Below are positions 1-6,289 of a stretch of 6,951 bases of DNA, piece after piece. Both the position numbers and the translations under genes were made by a program. The DNA is from Rhizobiaceae bacterium (GTDB taxonomy: Bacteria > Pseudomonadota > Alphaproteobacteria > Rhizobiales > Rhizobiaceae): the NCBI GenBank assembly GCA_028865845.1, contig JAGWJK010000223.1, positions 1 to 6,951 of the forward strand. The letters are read 5' to 3'. How positions within the stretch are numbered: the stretch's first letter is position 1; the number at the start of each line of letters is the position of its first letter. The notes under the pieces were generated by a model that searched no databases, was not told the DNA's origin, and saw only the letters and a list, made by a program, of their open reading frames with translations.

Positions 1-1128
1 GGCGTTCAGGAGGCCAAGCAGCCGCACGTCATCGGAAGGCGTGCCAGCAACATCGAGGCAACTGTCGAGTTTAATGACGCCTTCGGTGAGCGTTCCGGTC
101 TTGTCGGTGCAGAGGATATCCATGCTGCCAAGGTTTTCCATCGCCTCCAGCCGACGAACGATGACGCCGGCCCGGGCCATGACCCGCGCGCCGCGCGCCA
201 ACGTCACGCTCACGATCGCCGGCAGCAGCTCCGGCGTCAGGCCAACCGCGAGCGCCAGCGAAAACAGGAGGGAATCGACCAGTGGCCGGTGTAGCAACAG
301 GTTCGCCACCAAAACGATGAGGACGATCACCAGCATGATTTTGGTCATCAGGTAGCCGAAACGCCTGATGCCACGCGAGAATTCGGTCTCGGGCACTTGG
401 CGGGCAACAGCCTGGGCGATGGCAGCAAATTCGGTCCGGTTGCCGGTCGAAACGACCAGCGCCGTCGCCGTGCCGCTGCGCACCGATGTTCCGGCAAACA
501 CGCAGTTCAGGCGATCGCCGATCTGCGCCTCTGGCGGCGATATGCCTTCGGCCTTGCCGACTGGAAAAGTCTCGCCCGTCAGCGCCGCCTCGCTGACGTT
601 CAGATCTCGCGAGGCGATGATGACCGCATCCGCCGGCACCAGGCTTCCGGCGGAAAGCCGGAGGATATCACCGGGAACGATGGCCTCCGCCTGCAGTGTC
701 TGCTCAGTACCATCCCGCAAGACCGCGACCGAAAGCGATATGCTGCGTCGCAGCGCCTCTACGGCCCTGGTTGCTGCATATTCCTGGGAGAAGCCGAGAA
801 GGGAACTCGCAATGACGATCGCGGCAATGATCAGTGCGTCATGGGTCTCGCCGACCGTTGCTGCGACAGCGGCGGCAAAAATCAGGATCAGGACGAGCGG
901 GCTTAGAAATTGCCGTGCAAGCGTTCGCAGGGCGTTAGCGCTCTTATCGATGCCGATGACGTTCGGGCCATAAGTCTGGAGGCGTTGCTCTGCGTCTGCT
1001 GCCGAAAGGCCGGCCCGGTTGGATTTCAGCTCTGCAAAAAGCAGTTCACCAGTTTTCGACCAATAGGGTATCGCCGAACGATCAACATCATGGGAGACCG
1101 ATTGCGTCAGCTCGAGGCTATTGTCCAT
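1..1128 (-). CDS. mgtA: P-type cation ATPase, MgtA/MgtB-like (probable Mg2+ importer), N-terminal part
   Basis: Inner-membrane P-type ATPase, probably an Mg2+ importer of the P3B (MgtA/MgtB) class. The 376 visible codons run off the left edge, so the nucleotide-binding domain and last membrane segments are outside; family members are usually about 850-900 residues. Seen in order: an N-terminal cation-ATPase domain (about residues 20-55), a first membrane pair (about 77-93 and 98-115), the actuator-domain TGE loop (T184-G185-E186), a second membrane pair containing LTPELLP (297-303), and the phosphorylation motif DKTGT with acceptor Asp342. The TPE-type M4 motif resembles the LTPEMLP of MgtA, which is why an Mg2+ importer is preferred over a H+ or Ca2+ pump. 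The ATG at 1128 is preceded by AGAAGGA with 8 nt spacing. It is transcribed divergently from the efflux operon and faces an FNR/FixK-type box. Ion specificity is inferred from motifs; the P-type ATPase assignment itself is firm. Confidence 0.88.
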   Translation of the reverse strand, partial: MDNSLELTQSVSHDVDRSAIPYWSKTGELLFAELKSNRAGLSAADAEQRLQTYGPNVIGIDKSANALRTLARQFLSPLVLILIFAAAVAATVGETHDALIIAAIVIASSLLGFSQEYAATRAVEALRRSISLSVAVLRDGTEQTLQAEAIVPGDILRLSAGSLVPADAVIIASRDLNVSEAALTGETFPVGKAEGISPPEAQIGDRLNCVFAGTSVRSGTATALVVSTGNRTEFAAIAQAVARQVPETEFSRGIRRFGYLMTKIMLVIVLIVLVANLLLHRPLVDSLLFSLALAVGLTPELLPAIVSVTLARGARVMARAGVIVRRLEAMENLGSMDILCTDKTGTLTEGVIKLDSCLDVAGTPSDDVRLLGLLNA

Positions 1129-1145
1129 GGGGCCGATCCTTCTGA
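1129..1145 (-). promoter_or_regulatory. Ribosome binding site of the P-type ATPase gene
   Basis: On the minus strand AGAAGGA lies upstream of the ATG at 1128 with about 8 nt between. It supports this ATG as the true start. If the FNR/FixK-type box at 1183-1196 acts at -41.5, the 5' leader would be only about 20 nt, leaving no room for an mgtA-type Mg2+-sensing leader. Confidence 0.6.
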
Positions 1146-1182
1146 AGATCGGTCTAGGATGCACTGTCGGTCGAGCGTATCA

Positions 1183-1196
1183 TTGATCGATATCAA
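1183..1196. promoter_or_regulatory. FNR/FixK-type binding site (anaerobox), perfect match
   Basis: The sequence TTGATCGATATCAA matches all ten fixed positions of the TTGAT-N4-ATCAA consensus bound by FNR, FnrN and FixK regulators. Its centre (1189.5) lies 61.5 bp upstream of the ATPase start codon. At -41.5 it would place that gene's transcription start near 1148 or 1149; a weak -10 candidate CATCCT (minus strand, 1161-1156) sits one base off the ideal spacing. On the other side it lies 79 bp upstream of box 2 and could assist it. Which CRP/FNR-family member binds cannot be read from this window. Confidence 0.8.
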
Positions 1197-1262
1197 CGCC
1201 CGCCGCCTCTAATTCGCGGGGTGAGGTAGAGCAGATCGGCCGTCGGCGGTTTGTCGGTCAAT

Positions 1263-1276
1263 ATGATGTATATCAA
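1263..1276. promoter_or_regulatory. Second FNR/FixK-type site, one mismatch, for the yhiI-rbbA-yhhJ promoter
   Basis: ATGATGTATATCAA matches nine of the ten fixed bases of TTGAT-N4-ATCAA; only the first base differs. If it activates from -41.5, transcription would start at 1311 and the -10 hexamer would be TAGAAG (1299-1304), which matches four of six positions of TATAAT. The site sits just upstream of the in-frame ATG at 1279 and contains the in-frame TGA (1264-1266) that closes the yhiI frame on its 5' side. Confidence 0.6.
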
Positions 1277-1298
1277 AGATGACCGCGACCGCCGTCGA

Positions 1299-1311
1299 TA
1301 GAAGGCTTGGG
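1299..1311 (+). promoter_or_regulatory. Candidate -10 element and start of transcription for the efflux operon
   Basis: TAGAAG at 1299-1304 lies exactly where a -10 hexamer belongs if the box at 1263-1276 is centred at -41.5; the predicted start of transcription is 1311. No good -35 hexamer is visible, as expected for a class II activated promoter. The match is modest (4 of 6), so this is a geometric prediction only. Confidence 0.35.
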
Positions 1312-1335
1312 CGCAATCTGCGCGCAAGGTTGATC

Positions 1336-1350
1336 GGAGGCCTCGTCTTG
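1336..1350 (+). promoter_or_regulatory. Strong ribosome binding site that selects the TTG start of yhiI
   Basis: GGAGG at 1336-1340 is followed after 7 nt by TTG (1348-1350), in frame with the adaptor coding region. The upstream ATG at 1279 has only TATCAAAG directly before it and no clear Shine-Dalgarno sequence. The TTG start also leaves the twin-arginine, hydrophobic signal sequence at the very N-terminus. Confidence 0.6.
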
Positions 1351-2376
1351 AGACGGCAAACACTCGGTATTTTGATTGCGGCGACGCTCACTTTTTCTTC
1401 CAATGGTGTGGTTCTGGCTGCTGATAGCGGCTCCACGCTCTCGGGGCATATCGAGAACCTCTGGAACAAGGTGACGGGCCAGCGGCTGCCGGCCAACATC
1501 TCCATGTCGAACGGTCGCATAGAGGCGCAACAGATTCTGATCTCGACGAAGTTCGCGGGCCGGCTCGCCGAAGTTCTGGTCGACGAGGGAGATATCGTCG
1601 ACGCCGGAGCGCCGGTTGCCCGTATCGACACTGCCGATCTCACCGCGGAGCTGACCGGCGCGCAAGCCCAGGTCAGGCGCTCCGAGACGAGCGAGGTCGA
1701 GGCCGTTGCGTCGATTGCGCAACGCGAAAGCGAGCTGACGCTCGCCCAACAGGAACTGGATCGCGCCCAGTCCATGAGCGACAAAGGCAGCGGCACAGTC
1801 CAGCAGTTGGAATTGCGCCGCAGTCAGCTGAATGTCGCGCAGGCGGCAAGGCGCTCCGCTCTGGCCAGCCGCGACGAGGCAGATGCCGCCACCGAAGCCG
1901 CGAAGGCGGAGGTCGCGCGCATCCAATCGCAGATCGATGATGCCGTGCTGAAAGCGCCGCGCCGGGGCCGCGTCGAATACAAGCTCTCGCAGACCGGGGA
2001 GGTGGTGGCAGCCGGCGCGCCAGTCGCCACCCTGCTCGACCTCTCCGACGTCTCGATGACGATCTTCCTGCCTGCAAAGGCCGCAGGCAGCCTGGCGATC
2101 GGCGACGAGGCCCGCATCATTCTCGATCCGGCACCGCAATATGTGGTGCCCGCAACCGTCTCATTCGTCGCTTCGGAAGCGCAATTCACCCCGAAAACCG
2201 TCGAAACGCAGGATGAGCGTGAAAAACTGATGTTCCGCATCAAGCTGAAGATCGCACCTGACCTGCTCAAGGAATACGAATCGCGGGTCAAGACAGGCGT
2301 GCGGGGTGTCGGCTACGTTCGCACGGATCCGAGCGCGGCGTGGCCGGATCAGCTGCAAGTGAAGCTGCCGCAATGA
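1348..2376 (+). CDS. yhiI: HlyD-family periplasmic adaptor of an ABC-2 efflux system (YhiI type)
   Basis: Membrane-fusion (adaptor) protein expected to join the RbbA/YhhJ transporter to an outer-membrane channel. From TTG 1348 it is 342 residues, close to E. coli YhiI (about 355). Seen in order: a signal-type N-terminus (MRRQ, a hydrophobic stretch to about residue 23, VLA-A cleavage-like site near 24), a first lipoyl half (about 71-94, GRLAEVLVDEGDIVDAG), an Ala/Glu/Arg-rich coiled-coil hairpin (about 98-196), a second lipoyl half starting LKAPRRGRVEY (201), and the C-terminal barrel region with SFVASEAQFTPKTVET (from 272), which is almost word for word the YhiI family motif. An in-frame ATG at 1279 would add 23 residues, but it lacks a ribosome site, uses rare AGA/AGG codons, and lies upstream of the predicted transcription start. 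The stop overlaps the rbbA start as ATGA, indicating translational coupling. The substrate is unknown. Confidence 0.9.
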   Translation: MRRQTLGILIAATLTFSSNGVVLAADSGSTLSGHIENLWNKVTGQRLPANISMSNGRIEAQQILISTKFAGRLAEVLVDEGDIVDAGAPVARIDTADLTAELTGAQAQVRRSETSEVEAVASIAQRESELTLAQQELDRAQSMSDKGSGTVQQLELRRSQLNVAQAARRSALASRDEADAATEAAKAEVARIQSQIDDAVLKAPRRGRVEYKLSQTGEVVAAGAPVATLLDLSDVSMTIFLPAKAAGSLAIGDEARIILDPAPQYVVPATVSFVASEAQFTPKTVETQDEREKLMFRIKLKIAPDLLKEYESRVKTGVRGVGYVRTDPSAAWPDQLQVKLPQ

Positions 2377-5090
2377 GCGAACCTGCCGTTCGTCTCGTCT
2401 CGGTCAGCCACCATTATGGGAAACTCGCTGCGCTCGATGGCATAAACCTCGAAATACCGGCCGGCTGCATGGCCGGATTGATCGGTCCGGACGGCGTCGG
2501 CAAATCGACGTTGCTTGGCCTTGCCGCGGGCGTGACGAAGATTCAACAGGGGCACATAGAGGTGCTTGGCGGCGACATGAAGCAAGCCCGGCACCGGCGG
2601 GAGGTCTGCGCGCGGATCGCCTATATGCCGCAAGGGCTCGGACGCAACCTGTATCCGACCCTGAGTGTCGCTGAAAACCTGGATTTCTTCGGCCGCCTCT
2701 TCGGGCAGGCGAGCCGTCAGCGCCGCGATCGCATGGACGAACTGCTGCGCATGACTGGCTTGTTGCCGTTTCGCGATCGCCCGGCGGGAAAGCTGTCCGG
2801 CGGCATGAAGCAGAAACTCGGCATCTGCGCCTCGCTGCTGCACGACCCCGATTTGCTGATCCTCGACGAGCCGACAACCGGTATCGATCCGCTGTCGCGC
2901 CGGCAGTTCTGGGAATTGATCGACCGGATCCGTGGCCAGCGTCCAAGTATGAGCGTCATCGTCGCCACAGCCTATATGGAGGAGGCGGAACGCTTCGATT
3001 GGCTGGCGGCCCTTAATAGTGGGCGGCTCATGGCGACCGGAAGCCCGGCCGACATCATGGGGAACACCGGCAAGACATCGCTCGAAGCCGCCTTCATGGC
3101 CTTGATGCCGGGCACGGAGCAATCACAAAGCGCGATCGTCGTGCCGCCGCGCGCTGATACGACCGACGGTCCGGCGATCGAGGCAGATGACCTTACCCGG
3201 CGTTTCGGCGATTTCGTAGCCGTCGATCATGTCAGCTTCCGCATCGCAAAGGGGGAGATATTCGGTTTTCTCGGCTCGAACGGCAGCGGCAAGAGCACGA
3301 CCATGAAAATGCTGACGGGGCTCCTGCCGGCAAGCGAAGGCACCGCAAAGCTCTTCGGCGAACCGCTGAAAGCCGGCGATATCGAGACCCGCAAGCGCGT
3401 CGGTTACATGTCGCAGGCATTTTCTCTCTATGGCGAGCTGACCGTCCGCCAGAATCTCGTGCTGCACGCTCGCCTCTTTGCCCTTCCTGCAGAAGAGATA
3501 GAGCCACGCGTAGCCGAGATGCTCTCACAATACGACCTCGCCGAGGTCGCGGACAAGCGGCCGGATGAGCTGCCGCTCGGTATCAGGCAGCGACTGCAGC
3601 TTGCCGCCGCCGTGCTTCATCGGCCGGAAATGCTGATCCTCGATGAGCCGACTTCCGGCGTTGATCCAGCCGCTCGCGATGCCTTCTGGCGATCGCTGAT
3701 CACGCTTTCCCGCCGCGACGGCGTGACGATCTTCCTTTCCACCCATTTCATGAATGAGGCGGAGCGCTGCGATCGAATTTCGCTGATGCATCAGGGTAGG
3801 GTGCTGGCGATCGGCAGCCCTGCCGAACTTTGCGCAAAACGCGGGAAAGCAACCCTGGAGGATACGTTCATCGATGTGTTGATGGAGGCGGGCATGGGCG
3901 AGGATGCCGGCCCGTCACCTGCGGGGAATCCGGCCATTGCCGCAGAACAGCCGCGCACGCGGCTATTCGATCCCCGCCGTCTCTGGGCCTATGCCCGCCG
4001 CGAAACTCTGGAGATCCTGCGGGATCGGGCAAGGCTGGTGTTTGCGCTGCTCGGACCGGCGATCCTGCTTCTTACCTTCGGCTATGGCATATCCTTCGAC
4101 GTGGAGCATCTCTCCTTTGCGGTTTACGACCAGGATCAGTCCGCAGAAAGCCGCCAACTTGTTGAGAGCCTGCAAGGGTCGCGTTATTTCGACGAGCATC
4201 GAGCGATCGTCTCTGCGCCGGAGCTTCTGTCGCGGTTGCAGGATGGCGAATTGCGGGTCGCCTTGGAAATCCCGCCCGACTTCGGCCGGCACCTGATGCG
4301 CGAGGAGCAGCCTGAAGTTTCCGTCTGGCTGGATGGCGCCATGCCCTTCCGCGCGGAAACGGCACGCGGTTATGTCTCCGGTCTCGTCTCCTCCTATCTG
4401 GAGGACGCGACTGCACGACGGATAGGCCGCACGGTTTCGCCCTATCCTGTCAATATCGAGAGCCGCTTCCGTTACAATCAGGATTTTAAAAGCGCCAACG
4501 CGATCGTGCCGAGCGTCATCGTGCTGATGCTGATGTTGATCCCGGCGATCATGACGGCACTCGGGGTCGTCAAGGAGAAGGAGACGGGATCGATCGCCAA
4601 TTTCCAGGCGACGCCCGTGACGCGGATCGAATTCCTGCTTGGCAAGCAGTTGCCCTATGTCGTTATCGCCTTCATCAGCTTTCTTCTTCTGCTGCTCATG
4701 ACACGGTTCGTCTTCGGCGTTCCGATAAAGGGGTCGATGCCGCTGCTTGTCGTCGGGTCCGCGCTGTACGTCTTCGCGACTACGGGCTTTGGTTTGCTGG
4801 TCTCCAGCTTCATGCGCAGCCAGGTGGCCGCGATTTTTGCCACCGCCATCATTGCGATGATCCCGGCCATCAATTTTTCCGGACTGCTTGTGCCTGTTTC
4901 GTCGCTGTCCGGCGGCGCCCGCGTCATGGGCCTGCTGTTTCCGGCTGCGTGGTATCAGCCCCTCAGCGTCGGGGTTATCACCAAGGGGCTCGGCTTTGCC
5001 GAACTGTGGTTCAATCTCCTCGTCCTTGCGGCCTTCGGGGTGATTTTCATTGCGGCGGCGCTCGCCGCTCTGCGGAAGCGGGGAGCATGA
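2373..5090 (+). CDS. rbbA: RbbA-type fusion: two ABC ATPase domains plus ABC-2 permease
   Basis: 905 residues from ATG 2373, against about 911 in E. coli RbbA, with matching domain order and motif wording throughout. NBD1: Walker A GPDGVGKST (38-46), signature LSGGM (141-145), Walker B LLILDEP (161-167), but Ala200 (ATAYMEEAE) where the H-loop histidine belongs. NBD2: Walker A GSNGSGKST (301-309), degenerate signature LPLG (400-403), Walker B MLILDEP (420-426), H-loop His458. An Ala/Pro-rich linker (about 515-535) leads to an ABC-2 permease: one membrane segment (about 553-575), a large extracytoplasmic domain, then about five more segments from 710 to the end. E. coli RbbA was described as a ribosome-associated ATPase, but six membrane segments and an operon with an adaptor and a partner permease argue for a transporter. 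The start is chosen at the ATGA overlap with yhiI; an in-frame ATG at 2340 would lie inside yhiI. Substrate unknown. Confidence 0.93.
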   Translation: MSEPAVRLVSVSHHYGKLAALDGINLEIPAGCMAGLIGPDGVGKSTLLGLAAGVTKIQQGHIEVLGGDMKQARHRREVCARIAYMPQGLGRNLYPTLSVAENLDFFGRLFGQASRQRRDRMDELLRMTGLLPFRDRPAGKLSGGMKQKLGICASLLHDPDLLILDEPTTGIDPLSRRQFWELIDRIRGQRPSMSVIVATAYMEEAERFDWLAALNSGRLMATGSPADIMGNTGKTSLEAAFMALMPGTEQSQSAIVVPPRADTTDGPAIEADDLTRRFGDFVAVDHVSFRIAKGEIFGFLGSNGSGKSTTMKMLTGLLPASEGTAKLFGEPLKAGDIETRKRVGYMSQAFSLYGELTVRQNLVLHARLFALPAEEIEPRVAEMLSQYDLAEVADKRPDELPLGIRQRLQLAAAVLHRPEMLILDEPTSGVDPAARDAFWRSLITLSRRDGVTIFLSTHFMNEAERCDRISLMHQGRVLAIGSPAELCAKRGKATLEDTFIDVLMEAGMGEDAGPSPAGNPAIAAEQPRTRLFDPRRLWAYARRETLEILRDRARLVFALLGPAILLLTFGYGISFDVEHLSFAVYDQDQSAESRQLVESLQGSRYFDEHRAIVSAPELLSRLQDGELRVALEIPPDFGRHLMREEQPEVSVWLDGAMPFRAETARGYVSGLVSSYLEDATARRIGRTVSPYPVNIESRFRYNQDFKSANAIVPSVIVLMLMLIPAIMTALGVVKEKETGSIANFQATPVTRIEFLLGKQLPYVVIAFISFLLLLLMTRFVFGVPIKGSMPLLVVGSALYVFATTGFGLLVSSFMRSQVAAIFATAIIAMIPAINFSGLLVPVSSLSGGARVMGLLFPAAWYQPLSVGVITKGLGFAELWFNLLVLAAFGVIFIAAALAALRKRGA

Positions 5091-5091
5091 C

Positions 5092-6213
5092 ATGTGGGGC
5101 AGCCTCAACCGAATCCTGCGTCTTGGCATCAAGGAGCTTTATAGTCTCAAGGCCGACCCGGTGATGATGGTCCTGATTGTCTATACTTTCACCATTGCCG
5201 TATACACGGTTTCCACCGGCGCCAAGTTCGAGGTCGAGAACGCCTCCGTCGCCGTCGTCGACGAGGATCGCTCGATGTTGTCGACCCGTCTGCGCGATGC
5301 TCTTTTGAAACCGTTTTTCAAGGAGCCGGTGCTGATCGATGCGAGTGAGGTCGACGCAGCGATGGATGCGGGACGGTATGTTTTCGTGCTGGAAATTCCG
5401 CCGAAATTCGAAGAGGACGCAATTGCCGGCCGCAAGCCGTCGCTGCAGCTCGATATCGACGCCACGGCCATGTCGCAGGCCGGCAACGGCGCCTCCTACA
5501 TCGAAAGCATCATCATGCAGGAGGTGCAGACCGCGCTCCCCGCGGATGTCCAGTCGCAGCCGATCAACCTCGTCGTCAGCGCGCAGTTCAATCCCAATCT
5601 ACAATCGACGTGGTTCACCTCCGTAATGCAGGTGATCAACAATATCACCATGCTGTCTGTGATCCTGACCGGCGCGGCATTGATCCGCGAGCGTGAGCAC
5701 GGAACGATCGAGCGCTTGCTCGTCATGCCAGTGACGCCACACGAGATCGTGCTGTCGAAGATCTGGGCAAATGGACTGGTGATCGTCGTAGCTGCGGTTC
5801 TGTCGTTGCTGATCGTGGTGAAATGGCTGCTCGCGGTGCCGATCGCCGGCTCGATCGGCCTGTTCGTGCTGAGTGCGGTCCTCTACCAGTTCTCGGTGAC
5901 TGCGCTCGGCATCCTGATCGCCACGACTTCGAGCTCGATGGCGCAATTCGGCCTGATCGTGATGCCAGTCCTGATCATCATGAACCTGCTATCCGGGAGT
6001 ACCACGCCGATGGATAGCATGCCGCCCTGGCTGCAGTATGCGATGCAGATCTCCCCATCGTCTCACTTCGTTTCGCTGGCACAGGCAATTCTTTATCGCG
6101 GAGCCGATATCACCGCCGTCTGGCCGGAAATGATTGCCCTCGTCACCATTGGCATCGTCTTCTTCATTGCGGCGCTCATCCGGTTTCGCGGAGCCCTGGC
6201 CGATGCGCAATAA
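5092..6213 (+). CDS. yhhJ: ABC-2 family permease, YhhJ type (partner of RbbA)
   Basis: 373-residue inner-membrane permease, close to the length of E. coli YhhJ (about 375). It has a short cytoplasmic N-terminus, a first membrane segment (about 24-42), a large extracytoplasmic domain (about 43-175) containing VAVVDEDRS and LEIPPKF, and then about five membrane segments from residue 180 to the C-terminus, with the cytoplasmic motif REREHGTIERLLVMPV after the second. This is the ABC2_membrane_3 architecture. The RbbA permease half has the same plan and cognate motifs (FAVYDQDQS, LEIPPDF, KEKETGSIANFQATPV), so the two probably pair as a heterodimer energised by RbbA's two ATPase domains. The ATG at 5092 is 1 nt after the rbbA stop, with GGAG at 5082-5085 and 6 nt spacing; an upstream in-frame ATG at 5050 would overlap rbbA and has less support. 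It is the last gene of the operon. Confidence 0.92.
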   Translation: MWGSLNRILRLGIKELYSLKADPVMMVLIVYTFTIAVYTVSTGAKFEVENASVAVVDEDRSMLSTRLRDALLKPFFKEPVLIDASEVDAAMDAGRYVFVLEIPPKFEEDAIAGRKPSLQLDIDATAMSQAGNGASYIESIIMQEVQTALPADVQSQPINLVVSAQFNPNLQSTWFTSVMQVINNITMLSVILTGAALIREREHGTIERLLVMPVTPHEIVLSKIWANGLVIVVAAVLSLLIVVKWLLAVPIAGSIGLFVLSAVLYQFSVTALGILIATTSSSMAQFGLIVMPVLIIMNLLSGSTTPMDSMPPWLQYAMQISPSSHFVSLAQAILYRGADITAVWPEMIALVTIGIVFFIAALIRFRGALADAQ

Positions 6214-6289
6214 GGGCGGGAGAGCCTCCGGGCGCGCGATCTCACACGCCGAATGACAGATCATGACGACGGGAATATCGAGGCTGACG
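6214..6289. other. Convergent gap between yhhJ and the ABC transmembrane gene
   Basis: The two stop codons face each other across 76 bp. A 4-bp stem (GGAG-AGC-CTCC, about 6219-6229) and a short ATGA-N4-TCAT repeat (6253-6264) are present, but neither has a U-tract and neither is a convincing terminator. No gene is seen here. Confidence 0.5.

Larger units (their letters stand above)
1129..1347. promoter_or_regulatory. Divergent intergenic control region between the P-type ATPase and yhiI genes
   Basis: This 219-bp gap separates the two divergent start codons (150 bp if yhiI starts at ATG 1279). It holds two FNR/FixK-type inverted repeats, at 1183-1196 and 1263-1276, whose centres are 80 bp apart, plus the ribosome sites of both flanking genes. 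No small gene, tRNA or terminator is recognisable. Short open frames crossing it have no supporting ribosome sites. Confidence 0.7.

Noticed and set aside
368..973. Long plus-strand open frames (for example 368-973 and 397-906) opposite the P-type ATPase.
   Set aside because: The minus strand here encodes continuous P-type ATPase motifs (TGE, TPEL, DKTGT); the plus-strand translations are low-complexity Arg/Ala/Ser-rich shadows.
1273..2139. A 288-codon minus-strand open frame opposite yhiI.
   Set aside because: It mirrors the GC-rich yhiI codons and matches no family; the plus-strand HlyD features are clear.
3963..5132. A 389-codon minus-strand open frame opposite the rbbA permease region.
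   Set aside because: Its translation is rich in Arg/His/Asp/Gln with no recognisable domain, while the plus strand carries a well-matched RbbA permease.
6214..6289. Possible bidirectional terminator between yhhJ and the convergent ABC gene.
   Set aside because: The only stems found are about 4 bp long and lack an adjacent T or A run on either strand.
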